Assembly: GCA_934045075.1 (NCBI GenBank)
Contig: OW203744.1
Span: forward strand, 1,178,001-1,242,000
Origin: Yponomeuta sedellus
Lineage: Eukaryota; Arthropoda; Insecta; Lepidoptera; Yponomeutidae
Length of the DNA: 64,000 nt
Direction of reading: 5' to 3'
Part shown: one piece after another, positions 22,106 to 32,809 of the stretch
How positions within the stretch are numbered: the stretch's first letter is position 1
How the letters are laid out: each line of letters opens with the position of its first letter
Made by a program: the position numbers and the translations under genes
Notes under the pieces: model-generated
Told to the model about the DNA's origin: nothing
Seen by the model: only the letters and a program-made list of their open reading frames with translations
Database searches by the model: none

Positions 22106-22464
22106 GTATATTAAAAAAAGTGCTACAAGTAGATATTCGTAAGTAAAAAAATGTGAGCACAATTATACATTTTACTAGCATTGCCCGCGAGTTAGTTCAC
22201 GTTTAGATTTGGATAAAAGTAGCCAACCCCCGACCCATTACGTACCGGTATTGTTTATGAAAGCTAAGTCACTTTTGAAATGCAGTTTATGTAGTCTCTC
22301 ATGGACGGTAAGACGGGATCCGTACATTTGTATTACAAATTCGACAAAAATAACTGCTTTCGTTCATTCGGTTTGGGATGCCTAATCTCTGACTCACAAT
22401 TGGTCGTTTTTATTATACCTCTGTCTGTCTGTGTGGTGTCGGCCTAGAGAATAGCACCAACCCA

Positions 22465-22680
22465 AATTCTTCCCGTGGGCGTCGTAAAAGGCGACTAAGG
22501 GACACAAGCCGGGGGGTGGGCAGCAGCGCCCCCTGCAGTACAATTCTACCGAACTGCGATCCCCAACCCGCATGCCTAGCGTAGGGATTATGGGCATTAT
22601 CCCCCAATGATGGCACAACCTTGCGCTCATTAGGGGAGGGCTATGTCCAGCAGTGGACTAATATAGCCTGAAGAAGATTA
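22465..22680 (+). repeat. Family G retroposon
   Basis: From ttcccgtgggcgtcgtaaaa through cagcgccccctgcagtaca and ggattatgggcattatcccc to gactaatatagcctgaagaa. Confidence 0.75.
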
Positions 22681-22929
22681 TACCTACATGTATTTTATTT
22701 CGAAATCCGCGGATTTTCTCACGATGCACAGTTAGCATGAAAATCTCCGAAACTGTACAATAATAAAGATATTTGAATGAATATATTGCCGATTTATCAA
22801 ACATACTTTTTATTTACAATTTCCAAATAAAGTCAATAATATTTGATGAATAATAGAAGAGATCGGACTATATACATTAAAATCTTAAATAAAGTACATG
22901 AACTGCCCATAACTAAATATAAAAAATTG

Positions 22930-23215
22930 CACCGAGATCATGGCTGCCTCTGGGAGGGGTCCCCAGTATGCTGGCTACGTTGTCTCGCTGGATGTCGAGA
23001 CAGAGGATATCTGACCGAGGTAATAGCCAGCCCTGGGGTCCCTGGTGGTGTCGATGAAAGTTCTTTGAAGAACAGTCGCGCCCGGACCCCACGGTCCGAG
23101 TGTCCCGACACCAAACGGCACAAATACGTGACTCTGTGCTAGAGTCCCGCTTGATGTTTTCTGCACTTGATGCCGAAGCGCCGGCCCTTGTGGAAGTTGT
23201 CCGCGCATGTTGCGT
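22930..23215 (-). pseudogene. Degenerate LINE polyprotein C-terminus
   Basis: Minus-strand frames contain PFGVGTLGPWGPGA followed by DPRAGYYLGQIS. The equivalent region of the paralogous scrap at 32611 reads VQRGNAASVVGT. The pattern PFGVETLGPW, then a GDxRAG segment, then IQRGNAAS-LGT is familiar from the last part of a LINE ORF found in many invertebrates. Frames are broken, so it is dead. Clade not assigned. Confidence 0.55.
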
Positions 23216-23484
23216 CCCACACACCAGGGTCCTCCTATTTTTCCATGGGATCAACGCCAACCTGTATCTCATTAGGTAGGTACTTGTGCGTTATTGTAAT
23301 GTAAAACGCACGAGTTTCTTTTTCATAAGGTAAAACGCACGGTTAATCAAGATGCCGCGTCTAAAACGAACGGTACTTTTTTAAAATCCTAACAAAGAGT
23401 GTTTATGTCAAAAAAGTGGTCAAAATTTTATGAATAAAATCAATTTTACAAACTGTTCAAGTTATTCTAACTGCTTTCGACATC

Positions 23485-23635
23485 AACCCTTGTTGTCTAC
23501 ACTGCTGGGACAAGGGTCTCTTCCTGCATCGCAGTAAGGTTAGGCCATACTCCACCACGGGGGCCAAATCCGGGTTGGTGGAGGATTGCAAGACAGTGGC
23601 TGGCCTTACTTTCAGAAGTTATCAATCCAAGTGTT
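23485..23635 (-). repeat. Family F fragment
   Basis: Complement of the family F 3' half: gggtctcttcctgcatcgca, ccaccacgggggccaaatcc, ggcctta. Confidence 0.7.
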
Positions 23636-23639
23636 TTAG

Positions 23640-24530
23640 AGACAGAGAGAAATAAAAACATAACAAAACAGTAACAAATTCACAAAACACAACAAAACAT
23701 TAACAGTTACACAAAGTTTAAACTACATTACAAACAAACGAACGAACAAAAAAACAAACAATTTATTTATTTATTACCATAACTTACAGCTATCATTACA
23801 GGAGATCCTATTGCGGTAGCTGAGTAATATAAATAATAGTTCGCAGACACATTGATTTCTAATAGAAAATTAAATTGAATCCTAATCAAATAAATTAAAC
23901 ATGCTAAGCAAAAATAAAAAAAAAAAATTGATAAAAATACATTGAATTCCAATGAATTTTAAATTAAATCATAATTAGTTAAATGTCAATAATAATTAAA
24001 ATAGAATATTAGATACAAATAATAATAAAAACAATATAAAGGGATGTCAATAAAAACACTTGACAATGGGTAAAATGGATGGAATCACGTAAGATAACAA
24101 ATTAATATAAATAATAGCTTGTAGCCACATTGATTTCCAATAGCAAATGAAATTAAATCAAATCAAATACATCAAACATGAGAAGCAAAAATTAAATATA
24201 GATAAAAATAAATTCAATTCCAATAAAATTTAAATTAAATCACAATGTCAAAAAAAATTGAGGTAAAACATTCGTTTTACCTCAATTTTCTCTCAACACA
24301 GAACAAACAAACAAACAAACAAACAAACATTACAAAAAAACAGAGAAATAAGGAAATTAAAAACAAATAATGATATTTTTAGGATAGACATTTTTAAATT
24401 AAATGAAAGAAACTAACAAATATAAATATGTAAAGTTATAGTGCAGATGGATATCCAAATAAAGAGTAATAAAAATAATAATCTATGTTTAGTTTAAAAT
24501 ATTGAGCCCCTGAAATTAATGGTTCCGGAC
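23640..24530. repeat. A-rich low-complexity block with ~277-bp tandem duplication
   Basis: Contains aaac/aaca runs (23640-23760, 24295-24350). The block 23826-23990 (taatataaataatag, cacattgatttc, aattgaatcc) recurs with changes at 24103-24265. No gene. Confidence 0.6.
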
Positions 24531-24613
24531 TCAGCATTTGTGTTGTAGGAGCCATCGACGTATCTGCCTACAACGCTGATATTCTGTCGAGACCATAGTG
24601 CGGGTTAGTCGCG

Positions 24614-24659
24614 TAAGTTCGCGTGTTTAGTTTGTGAAAACTAAACACGCGAACTTACG
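24614..24659. repeat. Perfect short hairpin
   Basis: Arms of about 22 bp, cgtaagttcgcgtgtttagt and complement, with a loop of a few bases. Too short for a MITE; could be a foldback scar or a structured RNA. Function unknown. Confidence 0.7.
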
Positions 24660-24894
24660 GTCGCCAACCATAACGCGCTTGAAGAGTTGTATTTTTTTCG
24701 ACATTTATTACTTTTCGTTTGGTTTTTTTTTTTTTTGTTGAAGCCTATTTATTTTAATTTTGGGTAAGAAAAGCAACTTAACTAAATCAAATATTACTAA
24801 ATCATAGTTAAGATGTCCCCTTAAAACGGTAAACGAATTCAAAGTCACTCTGCACCTGAACTGAGTGAGACACAGAACACACAACTTGGAAAAA

Positions 24895-25030
24895 ATCACA
24901 AAACATAACCTTACGCCTGCATTCCAGAGGGGTAAGCAACGACTGCCACTTGCCACGGTCCTGACAGATCACCTTCACTTCGTCAACGTTCGTTAGTCAT
25001 TGCATGCACGCACGCCGGTTCCGGGTACTT
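24895..25030 (-). repeat. LINE R 3'-tail
   Basis: Complement of the R tail with cttacgcctgcattccagag, ccacggtcctgacagatcac and gcatgcacgcacgccgg. Confidence 0.65.
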
Positions 25031-25313
25031 GAGAAACCTGAGAAATTCGATTTTCAAAAACATGGGGGTTCTATTTAACCTTAACCCTTGGCTCGCCCAT
25101 CCCTGGCCCGGCGTGACCCAGGGCTCTGTTAGCGAAACAATTAGGACCCCAGTCTAGGTGGGTAGGTAGGAACAATAAGACGGAGCGCCAGCTGGCGCCC
25201 GCAGGTGTGCCCGCCTTGCTTACAGCCCAAGAGAGCGCAGAAGGCACATTAGGGTATTCCCTGAAATATGTTAGAACAGCAAATCTGCAGGCATCAAAAA
25301 CCCTGGAGATTGT

Positions 25314-26115
25314 GTGGCGAGCACATGTCAAGTCTGCGCGCGCACTACAAACTTCAACATTCCTGCATCGCGCAATCAAAGTGTTTCAATGACATACCAT
25401 AAATACAATGTCCAACTAACAATAGTTGGACCGGCCGTCCCCAGGCATACGATCTGCCTGGCGGTAAATTTCCCTTTATAGTGGAGGAGCACGATCACCC
25501 GCTCTTCCCTATAGTGGTGACCCCTGACAGAACATTGTCAACCTTCCTTCGCTCTCGCAGCACCCCACATACATTAGTCTCATAGTAAGGCCAGCAATCT
25601 TCCCCCTCACTTCATCAGTTCTACTACAGTCAACGCACCGACTACTGGGACTGATGGTGATCTTCCCTCAACCCCTCGGCACGGCAGCCACACAGCAACA
25701 GCACACGTTTTCAGTGGTACAGCAGCCTTCACCGGTTTCTACCACATGCGCGCTCTCCATGGTACTGTCGCCAGTGAAGAGACTGTTAGCCGCCGAAACC
25801 CTCAACCGCTAGTCGACTCACTGACTCAGCATCACCTGGCACTTGCAGGCTTTAGAGCACAGACTTCGATTCCTATCAGACCTAGCTATGTGTAGCTACG
25901 GTCTTGAAGGGTAGTGATGTGGCGAGCACATGTCAAGTCTGCGCGCGCACTACAAACTCTAACATTCCTGCATCGCGCAATCAAAGTGTTTCAATGACAT
26001 ATCATAAATACAATGTCCAACTCATAGTTAGACCGGCCGTCCCTAGGCATACGATCTGCCTGGCGGGAAATCTCCCTTTATAGTGGAGGAGCACGATCAC
26101 CCGCTCTTCCCTATA
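25314..26115 (+). mobile_element. TRIM-like miniature LTR retrotransposon
   Basis: Direct repeats of about 200 bp at 25314-25513 and 25919-26115 (start gtggcgagcacatgtcaagt, end cgctcttccctata) flank about 405 bp without coding capacity. The left repeat is followed by gtggtgacccctgaca, a plausible primer-binding site. The right repeat is preceded by the purine-rich gaagggtagtg. A 5-bp ATTGT flanks the whole (25309-25313, 26116-26120) and joining the flanks restores the start of an element T end (ttgtaacggt). The exact first base of the LTR is uncertain by up to three. Confidence 0.75.
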
Positions 26116-26116
26116 A

Positions 26117-26150
26117 TTGTAACGGTACAAATCTCTTTACACCTTTTTTT
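26117..26150. mobile_element. Isolated element T end
   Basis: ttgtaacggtacaaatctct and ttacacc match the terminal inverted repeat of element T. The other end was not found nearby. Confidence 0.5.
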
Positions 26151-27015
26151 TAGATTTCTTTAATTTTGTCTTTCATAATATTTACTTAACTAAGCTGAAT
26201 AGAGTGAAGTAAGTTGGTAATTAAGCCCATACTCACTTTCTGAGAGACATCTTTGCCCTGCCGTGGGACCTCAGATTCTTTCTATGATCTGAGAGTGGAA
26301 CTAATATAGACATCTAGAAAAAAACTTGGTGGCCATTGAAGGTCCTTCTGGACGTTTATCTATCGCGCCGATAGGTATAAATTCAGATAGAAATTTTCCA
26401 ATAACGCCGCGAGTCGGGGGAGTATAATTTTTCTTCCGACTCTACGTAAGGCTGGGGGGAATAGTTTTTCTCTTTTTACGATTTAATTTCAGTTTGGTGT
26501 TTTCGTTTAGTGTTTCTTGGTGGGGTGAATGCAGGCCGCGCGGGTTTGTGAACGAACCGTGACCAACTTTGAGACCGTGACATTAAAATATAATATAAAT
26601 TATCAACCCTTGTATGTCTCTGGTACATCCACTGCTGGGGACGTACCAGGCACGGATATTTTCCTGCATCTCAGGAAGGTCAGGCCATACCAGGGATGTT
26701 ATACGTGTCATAATTATGGTACATGTACCATAATTCAGTTGTTCGTACCATGTACCATGATACATCCATTATGGTACGCGAAAGTACCATAATTTTGCCA
26801 TTTTTTGATCACCAGCACTTTTGCATCACATATTTTCATCTTTCGCTTTTGCTGTTGACGAGTTTTTTTATATACCTATATCTAGCAACACTAAAAAATC
26901 ATTCATTCATTTCGTTCAGTAAGTTGATAAGAACGTTCATATCTGTGATAGTTTTTGTAGTCTGTGGATTGTAAGTGAACTTTACAACAGGTGAATCTTC
27001 ATAAAGTTGAACTTA

Positions 27016-28109
27016 TAGTCTGTAAAATATAGCTTGAGCTCCGCGACAGCTGTCATCGAAATTGAGTCCATGAAGTTTTGAATTATTTCATAGAATATTT
27101 GTACTGCGAAAACTCCGTACTTACTGCACAGTTAGTGATGTCTAACCATTGTAGTATGCAAGTTTCAAACTTGCGATGATTTGGTGATGGATGATCCAAA
27201 CTGCAGGTTTACTATTGGAATTGAACTTTATTTGTTTGAAAACGATTATCAAATTTCATTAGAATTACTGGTGTTTGCTCCGAACCTCCATGCTTCTGGG
27301 TTCTGGTCAGCTGCGTGCTCTATGGACAAGTTTTGTTTTTTATTGAGTGACGTTCTTGTTTATCCTGACGACGAAATGTTTGTTGGTATTCGATGAATTT
27401 TTCAAATTATTTTCTATTAAAGTATTTCATGCTTTAAAGATGTAGTTGCTATGGTGAAGTTGATTAGTTGAGTTAAAGTTGTTCCGTTTAGTTTGCATGA
27501 TGCTGAAAATATCAAAGAAAACAGTTTGAACAGTGAAAGCCGTAAGTTTGTAATTCGTTTGCGCGAATATTTCAGGCGCGTAAACCAAAACCGTGGTCCG
27601 CTTCTGCCATTAGAGCGAGTGTGTGACAGAGTTGAGGATGCTCTTGGTATTGGACGATCTACGGTGGTCCGTATTAGCAAAGAAAAGTACGGAGAGAAAG
27701 AGAATAAAAACCGTCACAGAGGTTGATAGTTTTGACGCCGCCGCAATCTACAACCACATATTACTCAAGAGGACAATTACCAGCATTAAGAAAATTGGGA
27801 GCGTCACTTAAAGAGGCAAATTACCATCATTGGCTAAAATTTTAAGAAATATTGGGTTTTCATATAAAAAGAGCGTTAAAAGGAAAATTGTAATCAGAAA
27901 CTGATTTAGGGATATTACGATACACCTCTACTTGAATAAAACTTTGTAAAATAATATTTCTCGTGTTTGATTTCATGTTTCCAAGTTCTCGAAAGTTCCA
28001 TACATGTTATCACATACGCTCTAAGTGACATTTGATGTCGTCATTGTCCCATTCCTAGCCCTGTCAGTGTGACAGCTGTCGTGGAGCTCAAGCTATATTT
28101 TACAGACTA
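27016..28109 (+). mobile_element. Tc1/mariner-type element nested in the hAT
   Basis: Terminal inverted repeats of about 38 bp start tagtctgtaaaatatagctt and end with the complement. TA is duplicated on both sides (27014-27015, 28110-28111). It contains one small ORF with a DNA-binding-like region (27493-27726) but no DDE/D catalytic domain, so it is a deletion derivative. Confidence 0.75.
27493..27726 (+). pseudogene. Helix-turn-helix remnant of a transposase
   Basis: A 77-codon frame. Residues around FVIRLREYFRRVNQNRGPLL then RVCDRVEDALGIGRSTVVRI and SKEKYG look like the N-terminal helix-turn-helix region of IS630/Tc1-like DDE transposases known from aphids and moths (pattern: long helix, GPLLP linker, ALGIxxxTVxRI recognition helix). 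The frame closes soon after, before any catalytic residues. It might encode a short DNA-binding protein, but the simplest reading is a decayed transposase. Its place inside TA-flanked inverted repeats supports this. Confidence 0.6.
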
Positions 28110-28445
28110 TAGAAGTAGCGATTAGCACAGACTAAAAAGAAAAAAGCGAGTAGTGTTTGTTTTAAGAATTTATGAAAATCGAAGAAATTTTAATACTTTA
28201 ATTAATGGTACCTACCTAATATATTAAATCCGTAAGAGTTTTCCTACCCGTACCTTATTTTTTTCAAAAATACCATAATTTTGAGCGTCTGGTGCCATAA
28301 TTAAAAAGTTGGCATCTAACATCCCTGGGCCATACTCAACCACAGGGGCTAAGTCTGGGTTGGTGGACGATTGTAAGACAGTGGCGGGCCTTACTGTCAG
28401 AAGTTATCAAGCCGCCCACAAGCCCTCTGACGTAGCTTAACTTAT

Positions 28446-29111
28446 AGGAACATAGTTCATTTAATTTAGAATTTTAGTGTACAAAGTCTCTTGTTTTCTT
28501 TTAGTACAATTATTTAAAGATTATAGGATTATATAAGATAAAGGTTATATAAGATATTTGTAAAATCCTGGGATCTCACAACAGTTATTAAATAACCATT
28601 ACTTCGTAACCTAACGATTCAATCGTCAACCGTTCGTCTATTGACTGAACACCAGCGCTGGGGTATCACTCTCCAGTTTATGCTGAGCCAGTGCCCCATT
28701 GTATTTGCCACACCCACAGTACTTGCACTGGATATTGCATTATTGTGTATAAATTGTTAAGCCTTGTTTTTTTGTAAATTGTTAATTTTTTTCTGTGTTA
28801 TTTGCTTTTGCTATCGTTTGTCTCGCTTTTTGCACTAACTGTGTTACTACAGGCTTCTAATGAAACGATGCTACAATATCTTAAAATTAAAAACTAATGA
28901 AAAACCAAGAAACGTTAAACATCGCCCCCGGTTCCAGGAACGTTCAAAATTTTGGAACCTTTCAGAGATAATTTAGCTTAACTAAGCTTAGCCAAAGCTT
29001 CACAATAAAAGTCAAATTTCAACCGCTAAAATATCACTAAATGTTACAAGGAGAATTTAGGGGTAGATACCGTTGTCTCATGCATGACTTCAAATAGAAA
29101 AACTGAAGATT
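28446..29111. other. No gene seen
   Basis: AT-rich DNA without recognised repeat or convincing ORF. Confidence 0.5.
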
Positions 29112-29325
29112 GTGACGACCTCTGTGACGTAGCGGTAGCACGTCTGCCTACCATGCAAGAGGTCCCGGGTTCGAATTCCGGCTAGGGAAAACAAAAAGCC
29201 CAGGTCTTGGATGTTTACATGTTTGTGATGTCGTTGTTTCTGGTTTCCACGACACAGGGTATCCTAGTGTGGGGCCAGAAGCAATGTATGTGCCAGTATG
29301 TAAATGTTATGTTATGTTAATTAAG
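29112..29325 (+). repeat. Family B SINE
   Basis: tRNA-like head (gacctctgtgacgtagcggt, B box gggttcgaattccggc), body with ggtcttggatgtttacatgt and gtatcctagtgtggggccag, and a tatgt-type tail. Confidence 0.8.
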
Positions 29326-29446
29326 ACAAAAAAGTGAAATAGCATTTAGGCTGAGAACAGACGCCGGTCAGTGGGCAGTCCAGCAGCCCGATAGTCCGAC
29401 GATATAGTTGAGTCGGTGAAAGGTCCGTGGCTGGGGATGGCAGCAT

Positions 29447-29497
29447 TTGGAGGAAAAGGCCTATACGTTGGGTATAGGCCTTTTCCTCCAAATGCTG
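29447..29497. repeat. Perfect hairpin, ~22-bp arms
   Basis: catttggaggaaaaggccta and its complement around a loop of about seven bases (cgttggg). No known role. Confidence 0.7.
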
Positions 29498-31216
29498 CCT
29501 CCTCCAAGTGGGCAGAGGTGAGCTGATGATGATCATGATAAAACTTTTTTTTAATTACATGAACTGCAAGTTCATTCAGGATCCAAACCTAATTTATGTA
29601 GATATTTATAAATACATCCTTAAGCAACCTACTTAAGTTTATCGGAAGGCATAGCCACATAACATTTTCAATAAAGTTATGTAACAGCACCACATAATGT
29701 AAATGGCAGCCTTAAAGCACCTGGGTCTGGGTATGCCAGCTGTACCACTAAAGTAATGTTCCCAGCGATATTTTTCTAGCACATTTGCCGGGGTACGTTC
29801 CGAAGCGGCATAATGACGCAATATTGGCGCCAACAGCTGACGCCGCACGTGCTGGCAGGTGCCGCCACGGGCGATTAAAAAAATAATCCATTTTTTTGGC
29901 GGTTTTTGGTTGCGGTTTTCTTTTGTGCCAAGCCTAACCTTACCTTTTTCCCATTCCTTTTTATTGCGATAAAAAGAAATTAGAAAAAATGTTAGGTACT
30001 TCGGTACATTTTGTCAGGAAAATGTTAACTTGAAGTAAACATTCCTTTCAGATTATTATTTAAAGTGTTAAACAAGCTGTATGGACCCTAGCTAAGGGTG
30101 GTACATACCTTCCTAACTAGTAACAGTTAACAGCAAGCACCTTTATAAATTTTAGTAGCAAAGTCGCCTTAGCATAATAATTGTGTGAACAGTAAGTCTG
30201 AACGAATGTAAACGTTGATGTGCTGCCGCCTGTACTTAAAATTCGATTAGAGGTACGACTATTTTTTATGTAGGTTGTTCGATTCCATGAACAGTCGTAA
30301 ATTATTGTAAATAATAGAGCGAAATGGAGAAATGGAGTATTTAAAATTTACAGTTGTTTTTACAAGTACTTATTGTGTACGAATTGATTGGAATTACATA
30401 ACTTATTTCTTTATAACAAATACCTATAAATACTCACTAACAATTGACAAAATATAGGTAGGTAGCTTATGTGTAGGTAGGTCAAAAAAATTTGATAATT
30501 TCGGCACTTGATAGGTTGTTTTTTAAGTAATTTGAGTGAAATACAAAAACGCCGACCCATAAAAAGAGAAAACCGAAACTACACATTGAGTCAACATTAG
30601 GATTACGCACAATATCAATCTCACCTCAACGTTTTGACAGCTGACGGTGCACAGGTTCCCCGTGATTCACTCGCACTCAGTTAAATAAATCACTGAATAA
30701 TTTACAGTCCTAAATTCAGCGATGAATTACAGCTATAAACACGGAAACTTACTTTTTCACAGTTTTTTTTTTATTCAATTTACGAACGCAATCTGTCAGG
30801 CTGACAGGAGCTTTGGCGGGAGCGCGGGTCGCGTGCGGTCGCGAGCGCGCTCTACGGTGGACTGGAAAGTCTGGCTGTAAACTGAAGGCGGACGTTTGCA
30901 GCCCGCTGGGCGGAAAATCAGGCGGGTTTTCTCACGAAATTGTAACGTTTGGGCGGCCGGCGGCGTTGGCAACGGTTTTTTTGTGTTTTTTGAGCTCGGC
31001 TCCATGTGATTTGAATCCATGTAGGTACTTTGCATACTTATAGGTAAAGAGGTATAAACCTAATTAATATTTTCCATATCCAAATATGATAAAATACTTA
31101 GACTTAGGGCCAATTTCTTATTGATTGAAAATTTGGCTCAGTAAATAGATAAGTGAGTGTTTTCTTTTCGAATTTCTTAGAAAAGGACGTGACAAAACGT
31201 TATTTACTTATTAGTA
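29498..31216. other. No gene seen; GC-rich island near 30640-30980
   Basis: AT-rich DNA with a GC-rich island containing ctgacggtgcac, gcgggagcgcgggtcgcgtg and gggcggccggcggcg. The island could be a promoter region of a host gene, but no start codon with a plausible exon or splice site could be tied to it. Confidence 0.4.
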
Positions 31217-31745
31217 ATAGGGGTTAAAGTATGAAATTGCCGTTTTATTGCAATAGGTTCTTTTAATTGACATAGAATCTTCATGGTTTGAGGTTTTCGA
31301 ATGAAACTTTTTTCAAATGGTTTCTATGATGTTCTTTTTTTAAAAAATGTTAGACATTTGAATATCGACTTTCAATTGTTTTTGTTATTCAATTTAGACA
31401 ATTCCATCACGAAAGCGTTTAAACCAAAATCGCACGGTGCGTTCATTAGTAGACCCCTCTCCAAACGCAGCATTGATATTGCGGGCTGTTTCTGCCGCGT
31501 TAGTTCCGCGTCGGAACTCGTATTCAAAAATCACTCGAATTTTCGCAGTATCCATCTTTCTTGTCTAAATTGAATAACAAAAACAATTGAAAGTCGATAT
31601 TCAAAGGTTTAACATTTTTTAAAAAAAGAACATCATAGAAACCATTTGAAAAAAGTTTCATTCGAAAACCTCAAACCATGAAGATTCTATGTCAATTCAA
31701 AGACCCTATTGCAATAAAACGGCAATATCATACTTTAACCCCTAT
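31217..31745. mobile_element. Mariner-derived MITE with ~180-bp terminal inverted repeats
   Basis: Starts ataggggttaaagtatgaaa and ends with the complement, flanked by TA (31215-31216, 31746-31747). The arms pair for about 180 bp (31217-31401 with 31563-31745) with few mismatches. The short loop encodes the first 53 codons of a mariner-like transposase on the minus strand. The long arms suggest either an internally deleted long-TIR mariner or a foldback of its 5' end. Confidence 0.85.
31394..31555 (-). pseudogene. N-terminal 53 codons of a mariner-like transposase
   Basis: Starts MDTAKIRVIFEYEFRRGTNA and contains NERTVRFWFKRFRDG. This is the first helix-turn-helix of the paired-type DNA-binding domain of mariner/SETMAR-type transposases, which normally continues for about 300 more residues to the DDD catalytic triad. 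Here a stop follows immediately at the junction with the inverted repeat. The open frame is intact, so the DNA-binding fragment could in principle be made, but it has no catalytic part. Confidence 0.75.
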
Positions 31746-31747
31746 TA

Positions 31748-32149
31748 TTTACTTAGTGAAGTTTTTTTTACTTTTTTCTTTTACTTGATTACTTGTTGTT
31801 GATTGATTTTTAATGTTAAGATAAGATAAGAATATTCTTTTTGTATACCGGAAAATTGTTTCTTATTTGTACTAGATAATTCCATTGTTTGCAATCCTAG
31901 TGTTAGTTATATTCTAGGTAAATGGTCAAAAGTCCTGCTGACGTTTAGAAGACACATAAACTTTTAAAGAGGAATATGGCTTTCATTTACTAGCTACCTT
32001 CACGCCATAGTATAAATTTACTTAGACCAAGGCCTGTCTTTTACAATAATAATGCCATGTTTTAAGAATATGCAAATAAATTCTAACTCTGTAAGCGAAA
32101 TATCACATTATGAGACTAAAATGGTTTTAAAGGTTGGTCTACTTTTTTT
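31748..32149. other. No gene seen
   Basis: AT-rich DNA. A gataagataagaatattctt motif (31818-31840) recurs near 5236 (inverted) and 51906, probably from a dispersed repeat end. Confidence 0.4.
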
Positions 32150-32300
32150 ACGTAGCCTATATCCGTCCTACTGAAGAGCACATTCCTTCTGTCAGAGAGA
32201 GGGAATGTATGAACTGAATTAACCACGCGTGCCCAGGATTTCCAGGCTCAGGTTTCGACACAATGTTTTTCTTCTCGGTTAGCGAGTGGTGTTGCTTCAA
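32150..32300 (-). repeat. Family E SINE tail
   Basis: On +: tacgtagcctatatccgtcc, ttctgtcagagagagggaat, aaccacgcgtgcccagg. Confidence 0.55.
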
Positions 32301-32610
32301 AGATATTTTGTAAAGTCTTCTCAATATGTCTAAACCAACGTAATATTCCTTCATTCCCTTCTACTAAAATATTGAAATTACATGAGAATATATTCATGAG
32401 GCTAATAGGTAAATTCCGAAAAGCATCACTCACCATCGTCGGGCGCAGGTGCGGATTCGGAGCGCCCCCGTATAGGTATACGTATTACAGTAAGTAACTT
32501 CCTTGCTCTAATTGCACTGGTGATCTTAGGCCGATTTTTTTGGTAGATAAGTAATAATAATAAATAAGACAATAAAAAAAAGCAGATAGCATGTCGCTTA
32601 AGGGACTGTT

Positions 32611-32720
32611 GCTATGACTGCCGCTCTAATTTCCCTTGTAGTGCAGCGAGGTAACGCCGCCAGCGTAGTGGGCACCTTTAGTGTCCCGGGGCGGCTTATT
32701 CTTCTAGTGTTTTTGGTTTC
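32611..32720 (+). pseudogene. LINE polyprotein C-terminal scrap
   Basis: Encodes ISLVVQRGNAASVVGTFS, matching the terminal motif of the LINE whose other remnant is at 22930-23215 (-). Only about 35 codons are left. Confidence 0.55.
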
Positions 32721-32809
32721 TGTTTTCTGTTCAGAGTGTTTTGTTCCACATTCATTCATTTATTTATTAGGACTACCCACAATATATACACCAATACATT
32801 CACAATAGA

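Larger units (their letters stand above)
26691..28327. mobile_element. Non-autonomous hAT element, 8-bp TSD
   Basis: Termini CAGGGATGTTA and TAACATCCCTG form the terminal inverted repeat. GGCCATAC flanks it exactly (26683-26690, 28328-28335). An 8-bp duplication and CAGGG ends are diagnostic for hAT. Subterminal taccataatt motifs are iterated at both ends. No hAT transposase inside; it carries another transposon instead. Confidence 0.85.
26583..28445 (-). repeat. Family F copy split by a hAT element
   Basis: Right part 28328-28440 and left part 26605-26690 are one minus-strand family F copy (ctgctggggacgtacc, ctgcatctcaggaaggtcag, then ccataggggctaagtctg-like and gaagttatcaagccgccc). GGCCATAC is present on both sides of the insertion. 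Confidence 0.75.

Noticed and set aside
23640..24530. CRISPR-like or satellite array in the A-rich block
   Set aside because: Repeats are irregular aaac runs and one ~277-bp duplication; no uniform repeat/spacer pattern, and the DNA is eukaryotic.
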